DNA of 49,696 nucleotides from IMG/VR virus record IMGVR_UViG_3300019762_000002, positions 1 to 49,696 of that record, one strand, 5' to 3'. A model generated the notes under the pieces. It saw only the letters and a list, made by a program, of their open reading frames with translations, did not search any database and was not told the DNA's origin. Of this stretch, positions 14,943 to 23,036 are shown in pieces. The position numbers and the translations under genes were made by a program. How positions within the stretch are numbered: position 1 is the stretch's first letter; each line of letters begins with the position of its first letter. The DNA is from a virus.

Positions 14943-15241
14943 GTAGATACATATTATCAAGTGATTCGGTTACGATAAATGCTAAAGTAACCGTCAACAA
15001 AATGACAAAAGACGAGTGTCAAAAACTTGACATACCCGTCTATTATCACGAATGTAAACACGGTCACAAATTACGCTACGTGTCAAACGATAAGTGTGTC
15101 GATTGCTCAGTGGCTCAAAGCCGTAAACACACTGGTGATGCGAAACGCGTCGCGATTAAAAAGCGTCTCGACGAAATCGAAGCACGTCGAGAGCTTGAAG
15201 CACTAGACAGTACGTGCACCCATGCCCGCACGACGTCGTAA
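14939..15241 (+). CDS. Single zinc-ribbon protein, 100 aa
   Basis: Contains C39-K-H41-G-H43 and C53-V-D-C56, a metal-binding knuckle (ECKHGHKLRYVSNDKCVDC) that in other phages often precedes endonuclease VII-type nuclease domains. No HNH or nuclease domain follows here; the C-terminus is a basic and then Glu/Arg-rich helix. The same motif occurs four times in the 31282 gene, which lies behind the paralogous control region. The 3' end overlaps the convergent DUF4054 gene by 39 bases. Confidence 0.65.
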   Translation: MSRYILSSDSVTINAKVTVNKMTKDECQKLDIPVYYHECKHGHKLRYVSNDKCVDCSVAQSRKHTGDAKRVAIKKRLDEIEARRELEALDSTCTHARTTS

Positions 15242-15634
15242 GCGAAGATATTGGACACCGTAGTTACTTAACGATAAATAATCATCCTGTGTCGTTTGTA
15301 TAGCACCCACACGATACGTAACAGACTCGTCGCGTATTGACTTAGCCGCAACGTTTAAACGCGCTGTGGGATTCACTGAGGTCGGGTCGGTTGCTCCCGC
15401 ACCTGTCGTGTATTCAATACTTAACCAGTGCGCCGCGAATAAGAACACACCGCGACGTTTGAAGTTTTGACAGTCCGTTACGTCGAACACACCCCAACCA
15501 CGTCCACCACATTCGGGAAACGCTTCGCAAAACGCTTCGGTTACTACTTCGTCCGGCCATTTCGTAACGTCGCTAAACGCGGGTTTTGACGCTCGAAACG
15601 CGTCGATAATTTCTTGTGTTATTTCCACACTCAT
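15203..15634 (-). CDS. Head completion protein, DUF4054 family, 143 aa
   Basis: Matches DUF4054: an N-terminal FRASKPAFSDVTKWPDEVVTEAF helix pair, a central GVFLFAAHWLSIEY helix, and AAKSIRDESVTYRV followed by a DYLSLSNYGVQYLRLRRR end. Family members close the portal after packaging or form the connector. It overlaps its upstream neighbour by 4 bases. Its end is overlapped by the plus-strand zinc-ribbon gene. Confidence 0.8.
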   Translation of the reverse strand: MSVEITQEIIDAFRASKPAFSDVTKWPDEVVTEAFCEAFPECGGRGWGVFDVTDCQNFKRRGVFLFAAHWLSIEYTTGAGATDPTSVNPTARLNVAAKSIRDESVTYRVGAIQTTQDDYLSLSNYGVQYLRLRRRAGMGARTV

Positions 15635-16239
15635 GTCGGGATATCCTCGTTTGGTACGTCTAAGCCACCGTCGTACATTTCGATACGCACGGCAATATCT
15701 TGAATTTGTGGATCTGCGCTGTAAAACTTTAACAGATAACTTGTGTTAGCAGCTAAAATATAATTAGACCCGTAAAGCGCGTTAGGTGCGCCACGTGATT
15801 GTTGTGACGTTGGTCCAAGCACGTAAACAGTCGGCGCAAACTTATCACCCTCATCAGTCAACGTAAAACCCGTCAATAAATCCACGTTAGGCGTTGTCTC
15901 TACGATACCGCACGCACTGTACAACGGATCTTTCGTCCCACCCGTGTAAACTGGATTTTCGAATATATCCGCGATTACAGTCGTGCCGGTGTGTGCAAAC
16001 TCACGGGACTTTAAGTCCACAGGTTTATCACCCGTGACGATCATAGAGTAGTAAACACCAGCGGAATTAATCGCACCAGTGCTTGTCGGTGCGGCGAGTA
16101 TGAGTCGAGACGCACCCCATTGACGACCACGCTTTTTATTCATCTCGTCATACGACTGCGTACAGATAGCTTTAAATCCGTTAATAACCCTAACGAACAT
16201 TCCGTCTATCGAGTTTTTAAATTGCCACGGCGTTAACAT
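15631..16239 (-). CDS. Virion-associated hypothetical protein, 202 aa
   Basis: I do not recognise this family. It is a soluble, beta-rich sequence with an N-terminal amphipathic part (TPWQFKNSIDGMFVRVINGFKAI) and several Thr/Gly-rich loops. Its position between the tailspike-like gene and DUF4054, with a 4-base overlap with the latter, suggests a head or neck component. It could be a decoration or fibre-anchor protein. Confidence 0.6.
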   Translation of the reverse strand: MLTPWQFKNSIDGMFVRVINGFKAICTQSYDEMNKKRGRQWGASRLILAAPTSTGAINSAGVYYSMIVTGDKPVDLKSREFAHTGTTVIADIFENPVYTGGTKDPLYSACGIVETTPNVDLLTGFTLTDEGDKFAPTVYVLGPTSQQSRGAPNALYGSNYILAANTSYLLKFYSADPQIQDIAVRIEMYDGGLDVPNEDIPT

Positions 16240-16262
16240 TATAATTTCCTACAGTGTGAATA

Positions 16263-16285
16263 GACCCGCCGTAATGTGACGGGTC
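16263..16285. terminator. Stem-loop between structural genes
   Basis: GACCCG and CGGGTC enclose an 11-base loop. Neither side has a strong T-run (TATTC on the minus strand, GTTGTTTG on the plus strand). It may weaken read-through from the beta-helix gene into the genes below 16239, or only stabilise the message. Confidence 0.4.
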
Positions 16286-16298
16286 GTTGTTTGGTTAA

Positions 16299-18188
16299 TT
16301 AACCCATGTTAATGATGTTAAACTCTCTAACATTAGTGGGAGCGTATTCACCGCCATCAGCCCTCACGGGGGTTGCTGGATTTCCTTTACAGAAAACGTT
16401 ACCTATAATGTGATTATCACCAAGAGATAAATATACCCCGTTGGCACTAGCACCATGAATATTTGTCATAACGGTGTTATCACAAGATGTTGCAAACACT
16501 AATGTTGGTGCGGTATCTGTTTTTATGTTATTACAAGTTGTTTTACCTATCGTCTGTAAAACTATAGCTTGCGTATACCCTAGTTCACCATTAACAGTGA
16601 CGTTATCTATGTTAAGATTCTCAATACCAGTTACCTGTATATTATGCCAGTAGTCTGAATTAATCATCTCACCGTTTTGAATATCAATAGTCCCTATTGT
16701 ACCTACTTCTTTTGTCACCAATATGTCTCTGAACCTACCAGTCACTTTGATGTTAAAGCCGTCAATCTTAACTTTCTCAACTCTATTCCCCGTGGATAAA
16801 CACCTGACAGACAAACCAACACCGTTACAATCAACGTCAATATTGTTTAACGTTACTAAACCTATGTTACCGTTTTCTGGTTGTATAGTAGGACCTTGTG
16901 AGCTACCTATAGACTTAACATTAGTTATATTACACGATCCTCTCACTACTTTCACAGGTGTACTGAAAAGACCGAGACCGTTAGCATCAACTACATTATA
17001 AAATCTACCATTCACATCGTCTATCGTGTTCCCTTCACCTTCACTATCAGCTACACATCTGCCGCTTCCCATCATAGACACTCTTGAAATTGACGAGTTA
17101 TTACCATAAATTGAAGCAGCTGACCACATAGGTATAACGTTATCAGCAGCATCCGCGTAAACATCAGATACAACAACACCAGACGCCTGTACCTTCACAA
17201 CGCGGTAACTAATATTCTTACCGTAAATCTCTTCTATTTTTATATTGAAATGATCGTCCATCGAAGTAGCTAGTAGATGTACTACGTCAGCCGCCTCACC
17301 CGTCATATTCATTGCCGATACTTTCCTTATAGTACCATTTGACGGCGTGGTTACAACGGTTGTTTTTGGCTCCATGTATATTAGTCTCACCGAACCGTTA
17401 ACATTATTTTTGTTACCATCGGCTAAAGCTGTAAGGTCTAACCCTGTAATATTCTCAAAATTGAAATCAACTACTGAATCTTCCGCAAAAACAAACGCTC
17501 TTGTGTAAGTCGAACTATTAAAGTTTTTGAATTTCTGACCGTGGATATGTGGGGATTTACAGCCACTTTCAACCCTTATCATTGTCTCACAATCTTTATT
17601 CTCAGCGTCAAAAATACCACCTACGAACTCTAAATCTTCACAAATGAAGGAGAAGCAATTATTCGTAGTGTTTGTGAATACAGCATCGCTAGCGTCAACG
17701 TAAAGACCGTTTTTAGTAACGTTAAGTGTTGTCTCAATATGACAGTTTCTGACAAGTCTAGTTTTTTCGTGAGAATTAAACAAAGCTACTATTGATTTAT
17801 ATTGATCAACTCTTTCCACAGCGCCGAATTGGTATTGGTCAGGGTACTGGTCAGAACCAACCCTAACAAAACAACCAGTGCCAGCACCAACCCAGTCTAA
17901 CAATGTTGATATATCTGTGTTAGTCCCATCCCAAGCAGCTAATGATTCTGGTGAAATCACTGTACCACCGTTATGCTCCGATTTATTCATTGTCGAATCA
18001 TACTTGAAATAGCCACCACCCATCGACCCGCCAGAATAAAAAGACATTACGTTTAAAAACACATCTTCTGTTTGTGGTAAGTTTTTCACACCATCTACAG
18101 GTGTTGATAATTCGATCAATTCATTTATGTTATTCTTTATTAATTCCGTGCTGTAATTAACGCCACATATTATTTTTTCTAAAGGCAT
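16299..18188 (-). CDS. Beta-helix fibre or spike protein, 629 aa
   Basis: Second large beta-helix protein. The N-terminus carries a DVFLNVMSFYSGGSMGGGYFKYDS segment (about residues 43-66), which in tailspikes precedes the helix. SDQYPDQYQFGAVERVDQY then leads into a long series of short beta rungs rich in N/V/I/D to the C-terminus. It lies in the head region, far from the tailspike at 1641-3707, and follows lectin-like and small genes. It may be a head fibre, a second receptor-binding protein or a depolymerase. The AT-rich composition (many tta/aat codons) differs from the flanking head genes. Confidence 0.7.
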   Translation of the reverse strand: MPLEKIICGVNYSTELIKNNINELIELSTPVDGVKNLPQTEDVFLNVMSFYSGGSMGGGYFKYDSTMNKSEHNGGTVISPESLAAWDGTNTDISTLLDWVGAGTGCFVRVGSDQYPDQYQFGAVERVDQYKSIVALFNSHEKTRLVRNCHIETTLNVTKNGLYVDASDAVFTNTTNNCFSFICEDLEFVGGIFDAENKDCETMIRVESGCKSPHIHGQKFKNFNSSTYTRAFVFAEDSVVDFNFENITGLDLTALADGNKNNVNGSVRLIYMEPKTTVVTTPSNGTIRKVSAMNMTGEAADVVHLLATSMDDHFNIKIEEIYGKNISYRVVKVQASGVVVSDVYADAADNVIPMWSAASIYGNNSSISRVSMMGSGRCVADSEGEGNTIDDVNGRFYNVVDANGLGLFSTPVKVVRGSCNITNVKSIGSSQGPTIQPENGNIGLVTLNNIDVDCNGVGLSVRCLSTGNRVEKVKIDGFNIKVTGRFRDILVTKEVGTIGTIDIQNGEMINSDYWHNIQVTGIENLNIDNVTVNGELGYTQAIVLQTIGKTTCNNIKTDTAPTLVFATSCDNTVMTNIHGASANGVYLSLGDNHIIGNVFCKGNPATPVRADGGEYAPTNVREFNIINMG

Positions 18189-18364
18189 GTTATTTGCTCC
18201 AAGTTACATTCGAGTAGGTCATAGCTGCAATCAACTAAACCGGTAGTTATGTTGTACCAATCAGTAAAAGGTTTAGGTACCTCATCGGTATTACCACCAG
18301 AAAAAACCAAAACGCCGTTAATAGTTAAAGTGACTGGTACAATATCATCTACTAAATACGCCAT
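18179..18364 (-). CDS. Hypothetical protein, 61 aa
   Basis: Small protein rich in Val, Thr and Asp (VDDIVPVTLTINGVLVFSGG), with three cysteines in the last 20 residues. It overlaps the beta-helix gene by 10 bases and the upstream gene by 1 base. Probably part of the same fibre module. Confidence 0.5.
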   Translation of the reverse strand: MAYLVDDIVPVTLTINGVLVFSGGNTDEVPKPFTDWYNITTGLVDCSYDLLECNLEQITCL

Positions 18365-18648
18365 TACACACCCTTTTCAACACTAAAATGTTTATCGACT
18401 TCTCTCGCTTGTTCGATGTTGCAAATAAATGGGCCGATAGCACCAACAGTCATCTGCTCTATTGTTTCAATTGGTTCAAGGTGTTTGAACTCTGCGTCCG
18501 CGTATTCAGCTTTTAATTTTGGTAAGTCAGACTCAGTAAAAACTAACATCCTATAACTTCCACACAATGGTGCATGAGGGCGAACAGCTGTTAACTTGTC
18601 ATTCCATCCAGTGTTAGTTACAAAAGCGTATAAGTCTCTCTTAATCAT
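18364..18648 (-). CDS. Hypothetical protein, 94 aa
   Basis: ATG 18648 is chosen because GGGAGG lies 4 bases upstream; the frame is open a little farther. The sequence (IKRDLYAFVTNTGWNDKLTAV, then an ESDLPKLKAEYADAEFKHLEPIETIEQM stretch) has no motif I recognise. It could be a fibre-assembly or chaperone protein since it lies between two fibre-type genes. Confidence 0.55.
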   Translation of the reverse strand: MIKRDLYAFVTNTGWNDKLTAVRPHAPLCGSYRMLVFTESDLPKLKAEYADAEFKHLEPIETIEQMTVGAIGPFICNIEQAREVDKHFSVEKGV

Positions 18649-19262
18649 ACTTCCTCCCACGTATCCGTGTAGTTGATAATTGTTGCTGATACGCTACCGA
18701 CAGTCGGTAACTGTGTAGCTCCTTGGGTTTTGTTTGTTAGCGGGATTTGATTGGTTATAACGCTGTTAATTTCAACTTCAAAATTCTTAATGTAACCAGC
18801 AAACTCATCACCACCGAACTCACAAAGTGCGCTTATTGAAAACGAGCCGCTAGATAATGAAAGCGTAAACGATTGCCCACCCACATCAATATAAAACCTA
18901 CCAGCTAACCTTCTAAGTGTAAACTCCCTATCTTGCCCGTTCCTAACTGTCAAAGAAGAATACGGTACACCACTGATAAAAGTACCACCTAAATTACCTT
19001 GAAAGTTACTACCTTGAGATGATGGTATTAATCTAAACCAATCTGAACCATCGGCAGACTTGAACAATCCTTCGTAGTTATCAGAAGTACCGTTCAAAGT
19101 GAACCGTATAGCACAATCTGTACTTGCAGGTATAACAATTTGGTCACTCAGTTGATAATACTTGGTCAACCCATCAAGCCTATAAACGTATCTCTTAACG
19201 CCCGAAGCAGTACCGAACGAAACGTCGTCAAGTGTTGGTAGGTTGTTGGCGATGAAACCCAT
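18645..19262 (-). CDS. Lectin-like (ConA-type) structural protein, 205 aa
   Basis: Beta-rich sequence with a pattern of a jelly-roll lectin: IPASTDCAIRFTLNG, then GLFKSADGSDWFRL, FTLRRLAGRFYIDVGGQSFTL and FAGYIKNFEVEI. In such domains a carbohydrate-binding face is common. ATG 19262 follows GAGGTGG and overlaps the upstream stop. Position in the fibre module suggests a head-exposed binding protein. The lectin assignment is by fold pattern only. Confidence 0.5.
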   Translation of the reverse strand: MGFIANNLPTLDDVSFGTASGVKRYVYRLDGLTKYYQLSDQIVIPASTDCAIRFTLNGTSDNYEGLFKSADGSDWFRLIPSSQGSNFQGNLGGTFISGVPYSSLTVRNGQDREFTLRRLAGRFYIDVGGQSFTLSLSSGSFSISALCEFGGDEFAGYIKNFEVEINSVITNQIPLTNKTQGATQLPTVGSVSATIINYTDTWEEV

Positions 19263-19534
19263 CACACCACCTCAACGACTTGTACAGCTCCACCCGTTAC
19301 GCTCCAAGCCCATAGACCCGAATCACCCTGTGTATTCTCGCCGCTCTGACCAGGTACGAGTAACGCAGCACCCGATTCACCCATTGTCGGCGCAACAACT
19401 CCAACGTGTACGCGTACGTCAGAACTTGTAATGTTTTGAACACTTACTTTTGTACCGACTGTTATACCTGTCTCGGCGTATAAATCCACAGGTGTTTTAG
19501 CGGGTAGTGTTACGTCCGGTAATGTATCAGACAT
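19262..19534 (-). CDS. Hypothetical structural protein, 90 aa
   Basis: Begins MSDTLPDVTLPAKTPVDLYA, then a VTVGTKVSVQN-like beta stretch and a SGLWAWSVTGGAVQVVEVV end. It looks like a small beta sandwich. It starts downstream of the terminator at 19553-19577, so it needs its own promoter or read-through. Likely a fibre-base or decoration protein. Confidence 0.55.
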   Translation of the reverse strand: MSDTLPDVTLPAKTPVDLYAETGITVGTKVSVQNITSSDVRVHVGVVAPTMGESGAALLVPGQSGENTQGDSGLWAWSVTGGAVQVVEVV

Positions 19535-19552
19535 GGTTCGTTCTCCAAATAT

Positions 19553-19577
19553 AAAAAAGGGCTACATATAGCAGCCC
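19553..19577 (-). terminator. Minus-strand intrinsic terminator
   Basis: On the minus strand GGGCT-GCTATATGT-AGCCC followed by TTTTTT. It lies after the 19601-19963 gene and before the fibre module, so it would separate capsid-gene transcription from fibre-gene transcription. Confidence 0.75.
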
Positions 19578-19600
19578 AACAGTCAGTCAACTATGAGTTT

Positions 19601-19963
19601 TTACTCGTCCGCAGCTTCAAGCTTAGCGATAAGCTGTGTCGCTGTGTCGCGGCTCTTCACTTCAATGTCACGCGCTTCACACTGTGCGACTAGTTGCGCT
19701 TTGTCGAAGTCTGCGTAAAGTGAGTCACCACCGTCAGCGTCGCTACGTGGCTTTAAGTCTGGTTTAACCGGACTACCAGCAACGGCGATTAAATCTTCAT
19801 TGTCGATTAGTGATTGTACAAACGCTGAACCACATAACTCGTCAGGTACTTCAACCGCTGGGTTTTTACCCGGTTTGATTAAGTACTTCTCGGTGCGTTC
19901 ACCTTTATCGTTTAACGAACCATTAACGGTAATTAAACGTGCTGATTTATTTTTCAATAACAT
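19601..19963 (-). CDS. Capsid-adjacent protein with HeH/SAP-like C-terminus, 120 aa
   Basis: Residues 1-40 look like a small basic beta region; the last 40 residues (ADFDKAQLVAQCEARDIEV then DTATQLIAKLE) match the helix-extended-helix pattern of HeH/SAP domains that bind DNA. Such proteins are common beside capsid genes in tailed phages. It lies downstream of the long stem-loop after the capsid gene. Confidence 0.6.
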   Translation of the reverse strand: MLLKNKSARLITVNGSLNDKGERTEKYLIKPGKNPAVEVPDELCGSAFVQSLIDNEDLIAVAGSPVKPDLKPRSDADGGDSLYADFDKAQLVAQCEARDIEVKSRDTATQLIAKLEAADE

Positions 19964-19993
19964 GATATTAGCCCTCGACCCAAGAATTAGTAT

Positions 19994-20042
19994 AACTCGT
20001 TACGGTGGGGCGGGCCTTCCCCTTTTTCGTCCGTAACGAGTT
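19994..20042 (-). promoter_or_regulatory. Long stem-loop downstream of the capsid gene
   Basis: AACTCGTTACGG (19994-20005) and CCGTAACGAGTT (20031-20042) form a perfect 12-base-pair stem. The 25-base loop holds GGGG and CCCC that can add 4 more pairs. No T-run follows on the minus strand. It could be a message-stabilising 3' structure or a partial terminator that lowers expression of the genes after the capsid. Confidence 0.65.
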
Positions 20043-20050
20043 AATTAGTT

Positions 20051-21064
20051 TTACAGGTGATCGCGGTACGCAGCGCTGAACGGGTAACGGAACTCAACAC
20101 CTGAGATTTTATACTCTGCAGGAACGATAACAGTTAGGTTCTTCATCTGTGGAGCTAGTGGGCGCCATGGGATAGGGTTAACCATACCAAGGTTATCGTC
20201 GTTAAGCTCGTAAGCCATCATACGGTCTTTACCACCGTTTGACACACCGTTAGCCGCTAATACTGAAGCGCTAAGCTGTAAACGTGGGAAGATGCGAAGT
20301 TCTGAACCTGTCATAGTGGTGTACAGGTTGTTCTTTTTAAAGAACTCTAAGATAGTCGTATCTGTACCGCTGTCCATACGCTGCGAGCTAATCTGCGCGT
20401 AACGTGCTGAGTCAAGGCCAAACGCGTTAGCTACGTGCGTATTCGCTGAGTTAATCCACACTTCGATTAGTAAGCTGTTCATGTCTGCAACGATTTCTTG
20501 ACCTGTAGCGGTCGCCCAATTCACTGTCGAGTTATCTACAGCAATGTTAGGGTTGTTGAACAGACCAGTCATGTTACGTGCCGCGTCACCGAAGTAAGCT
20601 ACACGTTGTGAATGCTCTTGTGAACCACGGAACGCCGCACGACCCTTAATAGTGTCGATAGGCATACGCATTTGTTGAGTCTTACGAAGCTCGTCAAGTG
20701 AGTAGTCGAACGAGTTACCAGCGTAACCGATCGGTACACTTGTTTTGTTCGCACTAGCTTGTACAGAAGGTAAGTCGTCAGCACTTGAGCCGATGAATTT
20801 ACCAAGCGTTACAGCATCGTATGAGATGTAATCCCACGAATCAACGTATTCAGGTACAGACGTATTAACTGGGACCATTTCTTGGAAGTTAATATTTGTG
20901 TATTTAGCTTCGTAAATCTTAGCTTCTAAGTTAGCAAGCTGAGAGATATAGAAACCCATACCGTCGTCCATTGTTTTAAGGCCGTCAGAAAACTGAACTG
21001 TGTGACCCGCGTCCATACCTAAGCGTTCAGCTAGGTCGGCGTCTAAAGTAAATGTATGTTTCAT
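20051..21064 (-). CDS. Major capsid protein, DUF2184-like, 337 aa
   Basis: Main shell protein. The pattern FYISQLANLEAKIYEAKYTNINFQEMVPVN (residues 40-70), the VDSWDYISYDAVTLGKF segment and the MAYELNDDNLGMVNPIPWRPL segment near the C-terminus fit the DUF2184 capsid family. ATG 21064 follows AGGTGG. It lies directly after the DUF2190 gene and before the long stem-loop. It is the most likely most abundant product. Confidence 0.85.
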   Translation of the reverse strand: MKHTFTLDADLAERLGMDAGHTVQFSDGLKTMDDGMGFYISQLANLEAKIYEAKYTNINFQEMVPVNTSVPEYVDSWDYISYDAVTLGKFIGSSADDLPSVQASANKTSVPIGYAGNSFDYSLDELRKTQQMRMPIDTIKGRAAFRGSQEHSQRVAYFGDAARNMTGLFNNPNIAVDNSTVNWATATGQEIVADMNSLLIEVWINSANTHVANAFGLDSARYAQISSQRMDSGTDTTILEFFKKNNLYTTMTGSELRIFPRLQLSASVLAANGVSNGGKDRMMAYELNDDNLGMVNPIPWRPLAPQMKNLTVIVPAEYKISGVEFRYPFSAAYRDHL

Positions 21065-21065
21065 G

Positions 21066-21548
21066 TTAACCACCTAAACCTAGTGAGATTTTAACAAGAT
21101 CGCCAGCATCGCCAGCCGTTAAGAATTTTGCATTTGGTAGAAGTACGCCAAGTGTCGCACCTGAACCCACAATACCCGAGAAGTCACCAGCACCCGTAGC
21201 GCCTACACGTAAATACACAGGTGCGTCTTTAGCAACTGTATCGAGCACTTTAACCCAAATAACACCTTCGGTTAACAACGTCATGTCGTAACCGTCTGGC
21301 GCACCTGATTCACCGTCTTGACGTGCACGGTTCAACTCGTAAACTAATACACCGTTAAATTCTGCAGCGGTTGACGCTGGTACGGGTAATTGTGCGCTTT
21401 GTTCGTCTTCAGTAACCAAACCTTTACCGTATGGGATTGAATCACCCGTTTGGTTAAGTTTCGATACTTTATTGCGTAACTGTAAGTCAGCTACTTGACC
21501 GGCATACGCTACGCCGTGATTAATTGCATTACCACCTAAAACAGCCAT
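21066..21548 (-). CDS. Decoration or cement protein, DUF2190-like, 160 aa
   Basis: Small beta-rich protein, MAVLGGNAINHGVAYAGQVAD, then RNKVSKLNQTGDSIPYGKGLVTE. It matches the DUF2190 pattern of capsid-stabilising proteins. ATG 21548 is chosen since GGAG lies 8 bases upstream in the protease gene's last codons. The capsid gene follows immediately. Confidence 0.75.
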   Translation of the reverse strand: MAVLGGNAINHGVAYAGQVADLQLRNKVSKLNQTGDSIPYGKGLVTEDEQSAQLPVPASTAAEFNGVLVYELNRARQDGESGAPDGYDMTLLTEGVIWVKVLDTVAKDAPVYLRVGATGAGDFSGIVGSGATLGVLLPNAKFLTAGDAGDLVKISLGLGG

Positions 21549-21550
21549 GG

Positions 21551-22090
21551 TTATTTCTCCTGCCAAGCGTTTTGTAATTTCGCACGATGTGCGTCGTATG
21601 CAGAGACTTTAGCCTCGGCTGGTTTCTGTACGTTAGCTGCATCTAAAGCAAGCTTAGCGTGTTGATCTTCTGGTTTGTGCGCTGGGGTCGCTTCGGCGTC
21701 CGCAACGGCCATGTCGAAAGCGGCTTGTACGTACGCTTCGGCTTTTTCAGACCAGTCGATTGAATCGCGTACTAGTGTAAGCGCTTCACGTTGAATCGTT
21801 AATGTGTCCACACTTTCACATGTGAACTTATCACCCGCAACTTTACGCGCTTGAGACTGTACGCTCGCAACGTCTGCAACGCGCTTAGCGATTGCTTCGT
21901 CGCTTGTAGCTAGTTCAGCGGCGATGAGTTTCTCGGCGATAGTGTCACGCTCTGCGGTCGCTGCGTCGATAGCGGCTTGAGCGTCGGTGACTTGTTTTTC
22001 TAATCGTGCAATCGAATCTGTAACGAGTGCGGCAACCGCAGCGTCTTCAATCTCGATTGAGCGACCAGCGTCAAGTGTTACCTTGTTCAT
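21551..22090 (-). CDS. Internal scaffold product of the protease gene, 179 aa
   Basis: ATG 22090 (MNKVTLDAGRS) lies in frame within the protease gene and is preceded by GGAG with 8-base spacing. It begins just where the protease domain ends and the coiled-coil scaffold begins. The arrangement copies lambda C/Nu3. Independent translation is inferred from the ribosome binding site. Confidence 0.6.
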   Translation of the reverse strand: MNKVTLDAGRSIEIEDAAVAALVTDSIARLEKQVTDAQAAIDAATAERDTIAEKLIAAELATSDEAIAKRVADVASVQSQARKVAGDKFTCESVDTLTIQREALTLVRDSIDWSEKAEAYVQAAFDMAVADAEATPAHKPEDQHAKLALDAANVQKPAEAKVSAYDAHRAKLQNAWQEK

Positions 22091-22651
22091 GGTTTTTACT
22101 CCGTGGTTGTCATTGATACGAACTTGATCCCCACCGCGTCCACGCTTAACAATCGCGACGTGGTTTACATCAATTCCGGTTTGTTTAAAATCGTAAGCTG
22201 TACCACAAGGTGCTGTACCTTGCTCGGCTTTGTACACCGCTGTGTAACCTGGCGATAGTTGAGACTTACCACTCTCAATATCACGAATCGCGTCGTCTGC
22301 TTTAATAATCATATCCACATTGACGAAGTCACCGTCTTGTGTCGCGCTGATAACGTGACCCACACTTGTCGCTTTGTACGACTTAGAGTCTACCATAGCG
22401 GTCGGGTGGTCGTTCGTTACGTCTACGTTTTCATATGATGAGAGCGAATCGGTGTTAAACACTTCTTCGGCTGGGCGGTACACGTTCACAATGTCATTCG
22501 GTGCGCGGTCGGTTAACTCTAACTCACTCGCAAGGTATTGATAAACACCCGTGCGGGCTGCACGACCTTTAACACGCAAAAAACCGTTATCCGTATAGGT
22601 ACGAGATGACGGTGCGAAATCGAACGTGTCTGTGATATGTAAATGTTTCAA
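21551..22651 (-). CDS. Prohead protease fused to scaffold, DUF2213-like, 366 aa
   Basis: Matures the prohead. The protease part (residues 1-185) has a DVTNDHPTAMVDS segment with the likely catalytic His, and GKSQLSPGYTAVY with the likely catalytic Ser, then INHVAIVKRGRGGDQV, all typical of DUF2213. The second half is a charged Ala/Glu-rich coiled coil, the scaffold. An internal start for the scaffold is annotated separately. The gene starts next to the divergent promoter cassette B. Confidence 0.85.
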   Translation of the reverse strand: MKHLHITDTFDFAPSSRTYTDNGFLRVKGRAARTGVYQYLASELELTDRAPNDIVNVYRPAEEVFNTDSLSSYENVDVTNDHPTAMVDSKSYKATSVGHVISATQDGDFVNVDMIIKADDAIRDIESGKSQLSPGYTAVYKAEQGTAPCGTAYDFKQTGIDVNHVAIVKRGRGGDQVRINDNHGVKTMNKVTLDAGRSIEIEDAAVAALVTDSIARLEKQVTDAQAAIDAATAERDTIAEKLIAAELATSDEAIAKRVADVASVQSQARKVAGDKFTCESVDTLTIQREALTLVRDSIDWSEKAEAYVQAAFDMAVADAEATPAHKPEDQHAKLALDAANVQKPAEAKVSAYDAHRAKLQNAWQEK

Positions 22652-22680
22652 GACTGCGTGTCCTCTGCTTTAATAGCTAC

Positions 22681-22710
22681 AGTATAACGCGTTAACAATA
22701 ATACTTGCAA
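22681..22710 (-). promoter_or_regulatory. Minus promoter of the protease/capsid genes
   Basis: Minus strand: TTGCAA (22705-22710), 18-base spacer, TATACT (22681-22686). The -35 hexamer is self-complementary and is also the -35 of the opposing plus-strand promoter. Only one polymerase could use it at a time. Confidence 0.6.
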
Positions 22711-22746
22711 ATATTTATTTCGTGTCGTATAGTGACGATTCAGTCA
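22705..22746 (+). promoter_or_regulatory. Plus promoter with operator (site B)
   Basis: TTGCAA (22705-22710), 17-base spacer, TATAGT (22728-22733). Operator TGAC-GATTCA-GTCA (22733-22746) then AATTAAATAA. It drives the 22770-24300 island. The palindrome lies directly after the -10, as at sites A, C, D and E. Confidence 0.75.
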
Positions 22747-22769
22747 ATTAAATAAAGGGTTACAAGACG

Positions 22770-23036
22770 ATGAGCGATTTAACAATATATAAGTACATAG
22801 TACCTGTTACTGGCGCCGGTGTCGAAATGAAAGTAGGCGCTGAAATAATCAACGTTGGTTCACAAGGTAACGACGTGGTTGTGTGGGTGATGGAGAATAT
22901 TAACAACCACGCGGAACATCGTAACGTTTTCGGTAAGATGACGGGTGAGAGTGTTAAATGTTCTGACCAGTACCACGGAACAGCCCAAATGACTAACGGT
23001 ATAGTTGTACATGTTTTTGAAGAGGGTCGAGTATGA
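22770..23036 (+). CDS. DUF7352-like hypothetical protein, 88 aa
   Basis: Matches a widespread small phage family: TIYKYIVPVTGAGVEMKVGAEIINVGSQGNDVVVW at the start and NGIVVHVFE at the end. Function unknown. It is the first gene of the site B island and ends EEGRV, with AGAGGGTCGAG serving as the next gene's ribosome binding site. Confidence 0.65.
   Translation: MSDLTIYKYIVPVTGAGVEMKVGAEIINVGSQGNDVVVWVMENINNHAEHRNVFGKMTGESVKCSDQYHGTAQMTNGIVVHVFEEGRV

Noticed and set aside
14939-15241. HNH homing endonuclease
   Set aside because: The zinc-ribbon unit is present but no HNH or other catalytic residues follow.
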